Of a stretch of 64,000 nt of DNA, positions 1 to 11,364 are shown in pieces. A program made the position numbers and the translations under genes. This DNA is from Psilocybe azurescens. Its lineage: Eukaryota > Basidiomycota > Agaricomycetes > Agaricales > Agrocybaceae. The notes under the pieces are model-generated. The model saw nothing but the letters and a program-made list of their open reading frames with translations. It had not been told where the DNA came from and made no database searches. Each line of letters begins with the position of its first letter. Positions within the stretch are counted from its first letter, which is position 1. The DNA lies in the NCBI GenBank assembly GCA_023853785.1, contig JAJIRX010000533.1, positions 930,001 through 994,000 of the forward strand. Reading direction: 5' to 3'.

Positions 1-1729
1 TATCACCAGGCGCACGACTTCCAAGAGGACTTACGCCATAGAATAGGTCAGTCGTGGCATGTCTTCGTACGTCTGCAGGCAGTAAACGTTAGAAAAGGAG
101 CGACTCCAACTGTACGATAATGACTTGCAGGAATCCGACCATCCGGTAATGTCGATTTGATGTGCTGATATAAAATTTCTTGTTCCTCCTCGTGAAACGC
201 GAGGAGAGCAAAAGCGAAACAAAGTGTATGGGCAGTTGTCTGTTCAAATTTATGTCTAGTGTCTTTAATATGAATTAGGTCCAGCCATACCTCATGTCCA
301 GCCAGGAGATAGATGAAAATGTTTCCTTCGATTTAACTTGCTCAAACAATCCAATTCATGCAAGTAGAATCCACATCACTCACCTCTCAGTTCACTTTCC
401 GTTAGTTTAACTTCTTCCCCATCGTCATTATTGGCTTCCAACAGGCTAGAAAGTAAATCATAACGTTCTACTTTCTCAGATGTCTGTCGCTCTCTAATCA
501 TTTCCGTTATGTGAAGCTATCCACTTGTTTGTAAATATTATCCGCATTAAAATAGGCATAGACATTACTCACATCTAATTCTTCGAAAGCGACTTCGATA
601 TTTCGCATTTTAGTTGTCCCATGTCTCAAAAATCCAGCTTGGGATAAAGAGTTTGAGGAAAATGTCGGTAGACGCAATGTGAAGCGAATCCTTGAATGTC
701 ATTCGATGGCCAGCCGGTACATCGACGTCGTCATTCCAAGAACTTCTTTTCCCGAACCCTTCAAAAACAACCATGAGGCGTAACAGATGTTATAGAGAAT
801 CAAATCTTACCAGCAGCGCTAATAACAGAGAGAGCAATCTAAAAGTCAATCGGAATATATCAGACAAGATTCCACACATCGAGTTTCCAAATGACCCACC
901 GGAAGCGTGATTTCTACACAATGATCAAGAGAAATAACATCTTTGTCCTTCCAGACCTCGTTGAATAGACCGTTCATTATTTGAACTGTTTCGTCCCAAA
1001 CCAATTTATTGTTGCGCTAAATTTCAGTTAATACACTACGGTTGAATTTTGAAGCAAGATAAGTATAAACACACATCTGAGAAAGCAGGAGCGGATATTT
1101 TCCTATATTTCTTCCATTCTTCTCCTTCTGATGCAACAATATTGCGTCCAAAGAAAGACAAAATCTCGTATTGGAAGACAGGTTTGGGAAAACGGGCTCT
1201 TGAAGAAGTTATTTCCTTGATTTATGGTCAACCACCTTACATTACTGTACAATGAAGATGACTTACTTTGATGGCATCCGCATCTGCAACTGTGAGCGTT
1301 ATCAATGGATCTGGAAAGATAGATACCTGGAAATATCATTGTAAGCCGCGATATCACCAGCGCAAAGTGGAATGCATTTACCACCGAGTTCATGTCCCAT
1401 TCTTTGAAGCCTATATTGGTATAATAGTTTATTATATGCGACGGCATGAGGAGATTAAACCCACCGCCATGCTTATCCTGGAAGAAGTGATTGCCTCCTG
1501 GTGTTAGGCCGCGTATTCTTCCTAGTAGGGCAACAACACTGTACTGAGAGAAGGCCACACGATAGCCGGGAAGATGCCTTGAAATAAGTGACACACGTAA
1601 GCGTAGGTATAAACCTCTTTCATGCGGAGAGCGTACTCAATGGCGCGCAACGCACTCCAAAAACGCAAGGATAGTTTTAATGGAATAGAGTGCCACGAAA
1701 GTCAAGAGTATCAATAAGATTCCAGACAT
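1..1729 (-). CDS. Cytochrome P450 monooxygenase, copy 1 (3' part outside window)
   Basis: Heme-thiolate monooxygenase of the fungal microsomal type, probably ER-anchored; substrate unknown. Seen from the N-terminus: a hydrophobic anchor starting near 1729, the segment HLPGYRVAFSQ, GLTPGGNHFFQDKHG, then after a perfect gtaagt intron the conserved ARFPKPVFQYE and EGEEWKKYRKISAPAFS. The I-helix reads LLAGHE and, after an intron, TTAHTLCFAFALLA (about 180-300). The last exon in view carries TYEDMPRLTYSMA. The ExxR and heme-cysteine exons lie left of base 1. Intron positions match those of the neighbouring P450 at 2724-5229, so the two are tandem paralogs. The anchor exon switches frame at a five-base homopolymer (1659-1663), which may be a sequence error or an early inactivating change. 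Family assignment to P450 is firm; the CYP number cannot be given. Confidence 0.85.
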
Positions 1730-2723
1730 GCTAGTAAAGAACTGAAGGAGGGTTCATCATAGCTTCGCGACGAACAGGTGGTCTCAAGTATTCGTGGGAC
1801 AATACACAGATGACAGGGAACAACCAGATTGAATCTAGTGCTGCCACCACGACGCAGCCAATGTGAGGTGACTGTGATTGCACTGTGAGATTTCGTACTC
1901 CGCCACACCCATGTGCAATCGCCACCTTTCCTGGCCAACATTGCTATTCTTGGATAGCACGTTTCGTGCCCTTTCCCGAATATTCCACCATCATCTGCCA
2001 TTATACAACCATCGTCGACCGAAATGATAAAATTGTGTATATCCTATAACCTTAGAGACCATTTCACAGCATCTCATAGCACACTTTGATCACTGAAGCG
2101 TATCAAAGTCCATCAAAATCGGCTTCACTGTCACTTTACTGCGCTGTGCGGCAGCACTAACGCCGACTCTGGCAAGTATTTCCCCTTTAAGGAATCTTTC
2201 GGTACTTAAATGCCGCGTGCCGGTGTTTTGCCGGTGTGGACTTGAAAGTATGCTATTTGCAACTGCTTGAAAGTCAGGGATAAGTAATGTCGATGATCTG
2301 GCCAACATAACAAGATTTCAACGATCCGGATAGTACGTACCAATGAATCTTCGAATGGTTACTTATAGTGATATAAACTTCGGCAGCTCGATAACTTCCA
2401 GGCGTACTGTTTGAAAGCACGACAGTCACCGAGTCTTGAAGTCAACTTGAAGTTGCTGGGGTCAGTACTAGCCGCTTGGACAGTAGGCACTGCAAAGCAC
2501 AAGAAAGCATCGCGTTGGGTAGCTCTTAGTAAACAGAAATAGTTGAATTCGCTATGTATTAGTTAAGTTTTCTGTCATAGTGCGTGTCTATCTCTTGCAG
2601 TCGGAAATTGAAGGTCGAGACTTCAAGAATTTTGCGTTCAATCACTGAGCAGGAAGCAATGAGACCACTCACGTTTACATTATTATAAGAGCGTTATCTC
2701 CCATCAACAAAAGATCATAAAGA
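1730..2723. other. Intergenic between tandem P450s
   Basis: About 1 kb between the 5' end of P450 copy 1 and the stop codon of copy 2. It should hold the promoter of copy 1. A short minus-strand reading frame at 2090-2308 has no recognisable domain and no matching splice partners. I see no RNA gene or repeat here. Confidence 0.5.
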
Positions 2724-5229
2724 TCATCCTCTTCGTGTGAAGGTAAGAGGAACACGAATAGGCCTGCAGGTAAACTTTAGATGGAAAAACTAATGTGTAT
2801 AAAAATATGTACGTCACAGTGAGCCCTGCTCGAGCAGCAAGCACCCGTGTTTTTCGCTGTTCAAAGGTCTCTGACGCAAATTGGGGTTCCTCTTTAATAG
2901 ATATCTTATAACGAGAAACAAGCATGGTCAAAATAGCCAACCCTTCGGTTTCGAAAAACCTAGTTGTTTCTGGTCAATATTCGATATTCGAAAGGCAGAA
3001 GCAAGGTATAGACGTACTTTCTGCCAATACATGCACGGGCACCTAGATTGCATTAGTGCCTCAGTTCGAGAAAGGGTTAAGTAAAAATTAATACCGTTGC
3101 TAAAGGGTATGAAAGCATCGCGCGGCCAGTCTTTGAGGAAACGCGTAGGCTTGAAGGAGTGTGGATCATTCCAGTATCGTGCTGGTGCAACATATAAGTC
3201 ATTGAATCAATCTTGAACATATAAGTACGCACGATTGTAATGTAATCCAACAGTGGATATGGTTATATCTGCCCCTTTGGGAATAGGAACTGTTGTTTGT
3301 TTACCGCTGCTGTTTCCAACCGATATGCTTGTATCTTCTGCGGCCTCTTTGGGAATTCCCGTGACCTGAGCGTAGTCACAGTGTCAAAGCTGAAATTTAA
3401 AATACGGCGTAAAGCACACACCGGAGGAAACATCCTCAATGTCTCGTAAAATACACTGCATTTAAGGTCAAAACCCCATTTTAACGGAAGTTAGGTGAGT
3501 GCCTACGCCATGGAGTACGTTAACAGAGGCATTTCTTCATATGTCTGTAGAAAGTTCAGCTCCAGCCAATGTCATCGACAGAGATTCAGAAATACATACA
3601 GGGTTTCGGCCTTCCGGGATAACAGAGCGAATGTGTTGATACAACTTTTCCTGTTCATCAGGATACAACGCCAGCAAAGCAAATGTAAAGCATAGGGTAT
3701 GTGCCGTAGTCTATCGAATTGGATAGGAAGGTATATGAATGACTATCGACTGTCTAGGAAGATGAACAAGTGAACAAGTGGGTGCATACCTCATGCCCCG
3801 CAACCAAAAAAAATGTAAATGTTGCCTATTGAAAAAATCGAAAAATCATTCGCAAGAACTCAAAAATGAAGCAAAAATACTCACCAATGAGCTCACTTTC
3901 TGTCAAAGTAGATGCATCTAGGGTGTGATCATTCGCTGCCAGTAGACTGCTGAACAGATCGTGGCGTTCGACTTTTTCAGCTTTTTGACGATCTCTAATC
4001 ATTTCTACCATGTAGGTCTGGTGGCAGAGATTTTATCACATGAATTTTGGTACAGAAATCGCAATCTGTACTTAACATGCACGCACCCTTAATTCTTCAA
4101 AGCCGAGTCTAGCTCTTCTAAATCGTTTTGTGAGACCCATTGCCCAGTCAGGAATGATGAGTTTCAAGAATATCTCAATAGTGACCACGTGAAGAGCATC
4201 TTTGAAGGTCATTGAATGACCTGGTGGAATAACTGCGTCTTCTTTCCATGAGATATGTCGTCCAAAGCCTTGGGGATAATGATTAGCCGTCAGTATCAAC
4301 TAATGAGGAGTTAGATATAGTACCCGCTGCACCAATCACAAAGAGTGCAATCTAAAAAACCGGGAAATGAATCACGGAGAACAGAACTGAGAGAAAGAAA
4401 TCGTACAGGAAGAGTGATGTCCACGCAATGGTCAACCTCGATCACATCATGATTGCCCCACACATCATTGAAAAGTCCCTCAACAATTTCAATGCTAGAA
4501 TCCCAAACTAGTTTATTATTGCGCTAAAGAAACGATTTAATCAAGTAGCAGCGACTGAGGAAAAGAAAACCAACATCTGAGAAAGCTGGCGCTGATATTT
4601 TCCTGTATTTCTTCCACTCCTCGCCCTCTGAAGCAACAATGTTTCGACCATAGAACGACAGAGTCTTGTAGTGGTGGACCGGTTTGGGAAATCGAGCTCG
4701 AGATAAGGTGATCTCCTGTATAAGCTGTTCAGGATTCATGCAGAACAGTCCTTCTGAAGGTTCTAACCTTGATAGCGGTTGCATCTGCAAACACAATCAT
4801 CGTTCGAGTGTTGGGCCATAGAGATATCTAGATAATGTAAACAGGACATAAATGGAGTAGTATGGGTCCAGCGTCTTGACTAACCGAGGAATACGCATCC
4901 CAACCAATGGTCTCAAAGTCTAAATATGGCCCTGGATTGAGTTTCTGCGTTAATTATAGCAAAATAAGCTGACAGTCGTGTTTGGCATTGAATAAGGCAT
5001 TTTGTCCGTCTGAAATCCCTCTGATCTTCGGTACAAAGTTACCAAAGACGGGGGAGAGAGCCTGTCGTTTTCCCGGGAAGTTTCTGGAACATAAACAAGG
5101 TAAACGAACGTCGAAAGTAAGGTATCCAGGGACGAACTGGATTGCCCGGACCGCTTTCCAAAGGCTCAGTAGTTTCCTGCAGGCATAGACGAGGGCAAAG
5201 GAAAGAATGAGCAGAGGAATGCCTTGCAT
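2724..5229 (-). CDS. Cytochrome P450 monooxygenase, copy 2
   Basis: Multi-exon P450 with both ends in view. The start at 5229 gives an N-terminal membrane anchor (MQGIPLLILSFALVYACRK). Then follow PGYLTF, GNFVPKIRGISDGQNALF, SLWPNTRTMIVFADATAIK and ARFPKPVHHYKTLSFYGRN, and the conserved EGEEWKKYRKISAPAFS. Downstream come SMTFKDALHVVTIEIFLK, a linker with MVEMIRDRQKAEKVERHD, the I-helix LVAGHE, the K-helix FYETLRMFPP (ExxR) and the heme loop GARACIGRK with the cysteine ligand. After that intron FFETEGLAILTMLVSRYK leads to the C-terminus PIRVPLTFTRRG. More than ten short introns interrupt the gene. All P450 hallmarks are intact, so it is probably active. Substrate and partner reductase cannot be read from sequence. 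It lies head-to-tail with copy 1 and shares its intron pattern. Confidence 0.9.
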
Positions 5230-5768
5230 TTTTCAATAGGGTATGTCGAGTGCAGAAGAAAATGGACGGGAGTCGTGGGGGTTGCCTTGCTTTTATGTGT
5301 GGGGATTGTGAGTGGAAAAGAAATGTCTTGCGCGTGGTCGAGTATTCCCGATTCGGCAACTTTGTCACAGAGAATCTTCAACCGTTATATAGGCTATTCT
5401 TGTGTAAGAATGGTTGCGGTCAAAAGAGGTCAAAACTCGGTCGAGTGTATGGTCAATTCGTTGTGCCTTCATGAACAAAGACGGTCAAGTTTAACAACAG
5501 TAAGACCACTTGCTACTTACAGAAATAAGGCACTGGCCAGCGTGTTCCTGTCAGAGGTATGAGTATTCAGGGTTATGAAATGTCGTAAAATGATTTAGTC
5601 AGCGGGCCAACGTAGAATCATCGGCCACAAAGAATAACTGGACTTCCACAATCAGCGAAATTTGTATACATAATAAAACAACGAATTATATGCCCAGAGA
5701 CAATGAAAATATGGGTATGAGATTCAGCAACTAAATGTATGTGGTGGTACTTTTGATGAAGTAGTTAA
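5230..5768. other. Intergenic, P450 copy 2 promoter region
   Basis: About 540 bases between the P450 start and the FKBP stop, both on the minus strand. It should contain the P450 promoter and the FKBP 3' UTR. Plus-strand frames at 5224-5562 are chance openings with no domain or splice support. Confidence 0.5.
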
Positions 5769-7245
5769 TTACTTGATTTCGAGGAGCTTAACCTCTGTTG
5801 AATTAAATGTCAGGGTCATGTTCAGAAGGAGAAAGCAGGAGACAAACCGAAGACCAGAGTAGAGTTGCCTGGAATGACGTCCTGCTTCTTTGATCCGTAG
5901 CCCATAGCGGGAGGGATGGTCAAGATACGCTCGCCTCCAACTTGCATTCCGACGATGCCCTCATCCCAACCTATAGAAAATGAGTGAACAATATCGATTA
6001 TGCACAAGATCATTTCCAACCTTTGATAACTTCTCCCTTTCCAAGGTGGAAAGTGAACTGGGGCATTGTGAGCAATGGTACCATTAGTCTTGGGGGAATG
6101 TACACTTACAGGCTTGCCGCTGACATTCTTGTCAAACTCTTTTCCGTTGGTCAGCTTGCCAACATATCGCATGCGAACGGTGTTGCCCTTCTTCGCCATA
6201 GGGCCGGTTCCAACCTTGGCATCCTGGATGACAACACCACCTGCGATGGTCTTCTTGGCGGATTTCTCGACTTTCTTCTCCTTCACTTCAGGTTTCTCGT
6301 CTTTCTTTTCCTTCTTCTTCTTATCTTTCTTTTCTTCTTTTGGCGCAGCAGCCTCGGCGGGGGCGGTGGCAGCTTTTCCTCCCTCGGCTTTCAGTTTTTG
6401 CTGGCCTTTTTGGGAGCTTCAATTGACTTCTCGTCTGAGTCGCGGGGGCGCTTGGAAGTCTTAACAGACTCCTCAGTCACTTCCTCGAAGCGACTATGTT
6501 GAGCACATGAGTGAATAAATCATCAGACAGGAAAGTGATAACCTACCTAGCGTCACTGTCGAGGTCTTCGAGATCATCTGGGTGCATCTCGACATCAGAG
6601 CTGACGTCGCGCAAATCGTAGCCTTCCTCGTCGGAGAAGTCTTCATCATCCGAGTCAGGCTCATCATCTCCGAGTTGCTCTGGATGTATATGAGATACAA
6701 ATATCAAGACGAAAGGTATACAATATGAACTTACTGATGTAGTTGCCGGTCAGGTAGACGGTACTTTGAGAATGATTAGTACGAATGAAGCACTAGCAAA
6801 AGTAGAAACCACTCACTTCTTTCCTGTGGCTTGGAAGGTGAATACACCTTCGCTATCAAGAATCAGATTGATGACTGCTTGCTCAGTCTAAAAGCACAAA
6901 AAATTGAGCAATTGCTCTACTCTGCCCATATATGAACGCTGAACGCACCTTTCCTGGAGTTAAGGAGCACAAAACAGTGGTGGTGGTTTCCTCCTCCTGC
7001 TCCTTCTCTTCGTCTTCCTCATCGCTATCGTACGATGGGGCAACGGTATCGAAGGTGAGCTTTACTACGGTTCTGCTCTGGTCGACGATTTCCTCGCCGA
7101 ATGAGGCATTTGTGATTTGTACATTGGCAGGAGTATGGATAGTTTTCTCCTTTCCTCCCTCGAGGGTCAAGTGCCTGAAGTAAAAATGAGTAATGGATAG
7201 ATCCCGACGCGTAAATACATACCATAAACCAAGAACAATAGACAT
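5769..7245 (-). CDS. Nucleolar-type FKBP peptidyl-prolyl cis-trans isomerase (Fpr3/Fpr4-like)
   Basis: Prolyl isomerase and histone chaperone-type protein, expected in the nucleus or nucleolus. The N-terminal part (first about 130 residues) is a nucleoplasmin-like lobe, seen as MSIVLGLW joined across an intron to HLTLEGGKEKTIHTPANVQI. Acidic tracts follow (YDSDEEDEEKEQEEE; later DEPDSDDEDFSDEEG), then a lysine-rich linker, then a complete C-terminal FKBP domain: GTGPMAKKGNTVRMRYVGKL, FHLGKGEVIKGWDEGIVGMQ, GERILTIPPAMGYGSKK, IPGNSTLVFEVKLLEIK. Fungal family members have the same order (lobe, acid, basic, FKBP). The last exon is joined by a 53-nt intron. One frame break occurs in the lysine linker at a run of five T on the plus strand (6407-6411). 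One added base restores an open frame, so an assembly error is likely. The start is 170 bases from the divergent ARPC4 gene, suggesting a shared promoter. Confidence 0.9.
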
Positions 7246-7414
7246 TTTAGTATGAAGATGAGTGGGCTTTGAATGGTTCAGTACAGAAGTTTTTTTCTTT
7301 CAACCAGGTATCAACGGGAATAAAGCACGGAAAATGCCGAAACTCCGCTCTTCGATCGCAATTACCGTCACTGCAGTGTTACAATGGTGCCAGAAGCACT
7401 TGGATCCCTTTGCA
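7246..7414. promoter_or_regulatory. Bidirectional promoter between FKBP and ARPC4
   Basis: Only 169 bases separate two divergent start codons (7245 minus, 7415 plus). Regulatory sequence for both genes must lie here or overlap the 5' UTRs. A T-rich stretch (7290-7300) is visible, but no named site can be defended. Confidence 0.5.
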
Positions 7415-8241
7415 ATGGTAAGCATGATCTTCAATCCGTAAAGCCTTAAGTTAACTCCAATTGCAGTCGAACGTCTTGAGACCATATCTGGCGGCGGTGA
7501 GGTCTACTCTGACAGCTGCCCTCACCTTGGAGAATTTCGGGTCGCAGGTGATTTCGAGCATCCTTAATCCGACAGAGAATGGTGGTGATCAACTCCTATT
7601 GACAGGTAGTAGAAAGACACAACAAGCCAGAGGTTGAATCCGCGTACGTTTACCAACAACTGTTTACTGAAGTGTCGGTCTGACCAGGATATCACAGATC
7701 ATCTAAGGAAGTCCTCCTCAACCCCCTTACCATTTCGCGAAATGAAAACGAACGCGTCTTAATCGAACCTTCAGTCAACTCCATACGTCTTAGCATCAAG
7801 ATTAAGCAAGCAGATGAGATCGAACGAATTCTATGCAATAAGTTCACCCGATTCATGATGCAGAGAGCAGAGAGCTTCATTGTGCTGCGGCGGAAGCCAG
7901 TAGCGGTGCGTAACCCTTCGGTGATCTCAGTTATCGTAGCTAAACTGTATTCAGGGTTATGATATCTCATTCCTAATAACCAATACCCACACTGAGACCA
8001 TGCTCAAGCACAAAATCGTTGATTTCATCATCCAGTGCGTTTTCAATGTTAATGCCAATGTGTATAACTTTAAGGTCTCTTGTCACAGATTTATGGAGGA
8101 GGTAGATAAGGAGATCAGTGAGATGAAACTGAGTCTGAATGCCAGGGCCCGTATTGTCGCTGAATCTTATCTCACAGCAGTAAGTAACTGACCCGCATAG
8201 ACCGATTCATCCTCATTCTATTTCTTTAGATTCAGGGATAA
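7415..8241 (+). CDS. ARC19: ARP2/3 complex subunit 4 (ARPC4, 20 kDa)
   Basis: Subunit of the seven-protein ARP2/3 complex that nucleates branched actin filaments at cortical patches. The start ATG (7415-7417) is the whole first coding exon and is followed directly by gtaagc; exon 2 begins at 7467 with [20 protein letters not shown]. Later exons give [93 protein letters not shown] and [20 protein letters not shown]. These match the ARPC4 family over its whole length of about 168 residues. The end is ambiguous: reading through gives a stop at 8191 (TAVSN), while using the perfect gtaagt donor at 8180 gives TAIQG and a stop at 8241. No frame breaks are seen. Confidence 0.93.
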
Positions 8242-8460
8242 GTATATACCCTTATTGGACTTGACGTTATCGAACGAGAGCGCCTATGCGTCAAGTGTAT
8301 ACAATACTGTGCATTAAACTGATAAAAGAGGATTCGAAGGACTCCCATTTGTTTGAACTGGGTATTGCTGAGTTTACGATAGCGCATCCGGTACCATACT
8401 CTATTCGTAGGTCAAGCAGCTTGCGAGCCGTTTTCCTTAGGAATTCCCTTCAAACGCTCT

Positions 8461-9039
8461 TCAAGTCGGACTTTGATGCGATTCTTCCACTCCCCCCTCC
8501 AAAATGGCGTATCCTCTGACATCCATGAAAACTCCTGTGGGATATTTCCAAACCTCTTTCCTCTCCGCTTCTAAGCGTGCACCTGCAACCTTTTCGAACC
8601 AAGATCGCATCCCCACGTTATTGGCTCCTGTTTCAAACGTTACTCGATGCAGATTTCTGACTTCAAATATATACTGCAGTAAAGTGTAGAAAACTTCTGT
8701 CGCGAGGTTCTTGCCGTGTAGATCTGGCATGATAAGCATCCCGACCTCACAGGACTCATTACCCTCGTCGAAATTGAAATAACCAGTCATGCCTGCAAAT
8801 CGAGTTGTCCCGCCCTCGGTGAAGTGAATGTGGAAGTCCATAATGCGTTTATCTTCAGCTCGAGTCTCTCGTCGAAGTCCAGCTTCTTCTTTGGTCATGT
8901 GTTCTGGCAAAAATTGCAAAAATTGGCGCGTAGTGGGATGTGTGCGACAGACAGAAACAATTTCATCGTCACTGGAAGTCGGTGGAACAAGTCTAACCCT
9001 TTTCCACGGAGACCCTAAAGTAACAGTATGTTGGGGCAT
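8461..9039 (-). CDS. GNAT-family N-acetyltransferase (RimJ/RimL-like)
   Basis: Predicted acetyl-CoA-dependent N-acetyltransferase of 192 residues in a single exon. The fold is read from FAGMTGYFNFDEGNESCEVG (strands before the acetyl-CoA loop), then MLIMPDLHGKNLATEVFYTL, where the pyrophosphate-binding loop is expected, and NLHRVTFETGANNVGMRSWF, the family's N-terminal-acetyltransferase-like end. In this branch the usual R/Q-x-x-G-x-G/A loop is replaced by LHGKNLA, so its fit to the loop is loose. Substrate unknown: a small molecule, an antibiotic-like compound or a protein N-terminus are all possible. It is convergent with ARPC4, with 220 bases between stop codons. The start at 9039 gives a sensible N-terminus; no upstream extension is needed. 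Confidence 0.75.
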   Translation of the reverse strand: MPQHTVTLGSPWKRVRLVPPTSSDDEIVSVCRTHPTTRQFLQFLPEHMTKEEAGLRRETRAEDKRIMDFHIHFTEGGTTRFAGMTGYFNFDEGNESCEVGMLIMPDLHGKNLATEVFYTLLQYIFEVRNLHRVTFETGANNVGMRSWFEKVAGARLEAERKEVWKYPTGVFMDVRGYAILEGGVEESHQSPT

Positions 9040-9330
9040 TTCTTCAAGAGCGATTGGCTGGGGTGATTGTGATAAGTTATGACTCGGACACTCGCCAATT
9101 TATTATAAAGTTCTGGGGGCGGGTAAAGTTTTATACATACCGACAGGCGAGAACCAATCAGCTCCTTAACACAACTCAGCGCTCAGCACTAGTCAGCACT
9201 GTAACTTTAAGCGAGAAACAAGCGCAACTTTCTCATAAGCGGGGAAGAGAAGCCGCGTTGTAGATGTGCCTCGCATGTTCCACTATTAGCGAATGAAATA
9301 ACATTGAAAGTAAGGCTTCTACATTAGCAC
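9040..9330. other. GNAT upstream region up to the transposon
   Basis: About 290 bases holding the GNAT 5' flank. The last nine bases (9322-9330) are the left target-site copy of the adjacent transposon. Nothing else recognised. Confidence 0.5.
9322..9330 (+). repeat. Left 9-bp target-site duplication of the MULE
   Basis: CATTAGCAC immediately outside the left TIR; its partner is at 11388-11396. Confidence 0.85.
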
Positions 9331-9469
9331 CAGACTCCAAACCAGTCGAGGGACACTCTTTATCTTATCTAATCAGTTGATCCGAAGTTTCTACGAAACT
9401 TTTCAACTTGTTAAGTGTCCCTACGACTGGCACCAAATGTAAAGTTGGTCGTATTTGGCAACACCTTTG
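9331..9469 (+). repeat. Left terminal inverted repeat of the MULE
   Basis: Reverse-complementary to 9772-9903 (continued at 11380-11387) with a few substitutions and a one-base indel. The TIR is itself partly palindromic: 9342-9357 pairs with 9414-9430, and 9385-9391 with 9395-9401, so one TIR alone can fold into a hairpin. Confidence 0.85.
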
Positions 9470-9771
9470 GCCTCCCAACTGCCTTGGCTCCATTGCAATT
9501 TAGGGGCGTTATCGTAGAGTAGAGCACACCATATTATCTGATGACTCCCTGACAGACCTTGAAACTATTCTACAGTATATGTGTGAAAAAAGTGACCTTT
9601 GGAAGTCTATTCAAAGCCTTTTACAACACTGCAAAACTCCTTTATGGTACATTTGCAAAAGATGCCATGCCTTGGGCCTTCGAGACCATGCAGAAAGAAC
9701 TATGCAACGAAGTCTATCAGCTCTCACAACAGCGCCATGGGTTCTATTTCAATAATGCGAAGGCAACAGCT

Positions 9772-9903
9772 CAAAGGTGTTGCCAAACACGACCAGCTTT
9801 GCATTTGGTGCCAGTCGTAGGGACACTTAACAAGGTTGACAAGTTTCGTAGAAACTTCGGATCAACTGATTAGATAAGATAAAGAGTGTCCCTCGACTGG
9901 TTT
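9772..9903 (-). repeat. Right terminal inverted repeat of the MULE (interrupted)
   Basis: Inverted copy of the left TIR. Its last eight bases were displaced to 11380-11387 when the LINE inserted. Confidence 0.85.
9889..9903 (+). repeat. LINE target-site duplication, 3'-side copy
   Basis: TCCCTCGACTGGTTT next to the poly(T) tract; identical to 11365-11379. Confidence 0.85.
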
Positions 9904-9935
<32 letters not shown>

Positions 9936-11364
9936 GAATCAGTTTATTAACGTGTAAGAAGCGGTCGGAGCGCTAAGACACACGGGTGCAAGGATGCACC
10001 GCCCTACGGTAGAGTATCTACTAAGGCTCGGTTCTACGAGTGTGGCGGAGTTGTGTATCTAATTGACCATGGGTACGTGAAGGGGTAGTGTAAATGTATA
10101 GCTTGTATCAAGCCGAGGGCGTCAGAGGCACCTGTACATGGTGCGTGGATATAAAGAAATAATGATAAAAGTACTATGGCATGGGTAGGAAGTATACGAA
10201 GAAATATGTTACATGAAGAAGAATATAAGATATATTACAAAAGACAACAAATAAGGGAGGAATGAAAGAAAAGGAAGTGAGGGTCGTCGTGGGTCTATGT
10301 ATCGGTAGGTTCAGTGGTTCGTTACTTGTCCTCGTCGGATTCGTCATCCTCGGAGTCGGGAACGGGTTCGTCATCGAACGTTGGAGGTTCAGATTTACGT
10401 AGGTTTCGGCCGGTTCGAGAGAAGGCGCCTGACGCGGATAGGAAGTCGATTAGGGCTCTGATGCCGGGTTCTGTTCCCAAGATCTCTGGTAGGAATATGT
10501 CGCGAGAGATTCTGCGGAGGCTGCTACGGGCGTGGGTGTATCTTGGGCAATAACAGAGGATATGTTCCCGGGTTTCGATGTCTGCTTCTCCGCATGGGCA
10601 TTTGATCTCTCCACCCAGATTAAATCGAAGTCGGAATTGACCCGTGTAGGCATGGTTGGTGCGGCATTGTGTTATTCTTCCAAGAAGTTCCCGCTCGTTC
10701 TTGAGTTTTAGTTTCTTTACATATTTGAACGATGTGGTTGGGAAGGTGAAGGATGGTTCGATGCGGTTTGCTGGTGCGAATCCGCCGGTTTTTGGTGTAT
10801 GTGACCATTCCTTTTTCCACTTTCTGAGGGTATGCGCCTTTGCCCTTCTGAGTGCATTTGCTCGTGTCATGCCAAAGGGGGCAGAGCTGGCTAGTTTGTT
10901 TGCTTCTTTGGCCAGTTCGTCAGCCCTCTCGTTTCCAGTAATGTCGCAGTGGCTTGGGCACCAAGATATGTTGACTGTTGATTCCAGGGTGCTGTCAAGG
11001 AAGTGTGTGATTTTCTCATGAAATACGCGGGCATAATGTTGAGCTGAACGTGGCTTGGGGTCGAAAATGGATTGTACGGCCGCTGAATTATCTGCGAAGA
11101 AATGGATGTGCCGGATGCGGTGGTCGGGGTTTGCTTCGATGTAGTTCGTAGCTTGGGTGGCTGCCATCATTAGTCCGGCCATTTCTCCATCGTATACTTC
11201 TGCATGTCCTCCTAAGCCTATCTTCGTAGCAAAGATTTCTTTCTTGAGGTGGTATCCTACGGCTGCTCCTCCTGTGCGACGGAACCCATATTTCAGTTGG
11301 ACCTGTGAACCGTCCGAGTAGATCACCAGCGAGTCTCTTCTTCGTTGAAGGCTATCTACTAGCT
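9904..11364 (-). mobile_element. 5'-truncated non-LTR retrotransposon (LINE, RNase H-bearing, Tad1-like)
   Basis: Minus-strand LINE fragment of about 1.46 kb. The 3' end is a poly(A) tract, seen as 27 T at 9909-9935, followed inward by about 390 bases of 3' UTR and then the end of the ORF2-type reading frame. A 15-base target-site duplication TCCCTCGACTGGTTT flanks it at 9889-9903 and 11365-11379, lying within the MULE right TIR. The coding frame is open right up to the 5' truncation, upstream of the RNase H domain, so endonuclease and reverse transcriptase are missing. RNase H after RT is typical of fungal Tad1-clade LINEs. The clade is an inference. Confidence 0.87.
10322..11362 (-). pseudogene. 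LINE ORF2 C-terminal remnant: RNase H plus zinc-knuckle
   Basis: Uninterrupted frame of about 340 residues, continuous to the truncation point, with no initiator of its own. RNase H signatures are IYSDGS (first Asp), AEVYDGEMAGLMMA (Glu), FADNSAAV (Asp) and WCPSHCDITGNERADELAKE (final Asp), so all four acidic positions appear present. Near the C-terminus CPCGEADIETREHILCYCPR is the Cys/His knuckle found at the ends of LINE ORF2 proteins. The tail is acidic (SEDDESDEDK). The frame has no stops, which points to a recent insertion. Without the RT and endonuclease domains it cannot transpose by itself. Confidence 0.85.

Noticed and set aside
9559..9873. Plus-strand frame of 104 codons inside the DNA element
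   Set aside because: It runs into the right TIR and has no transposase features; the element is non-autonomous.
10314..11021. Plus-strand frames over the LINE
   Set aside because: The minus-strand RNase H frame explains the sequence; the plus frames are shadows.
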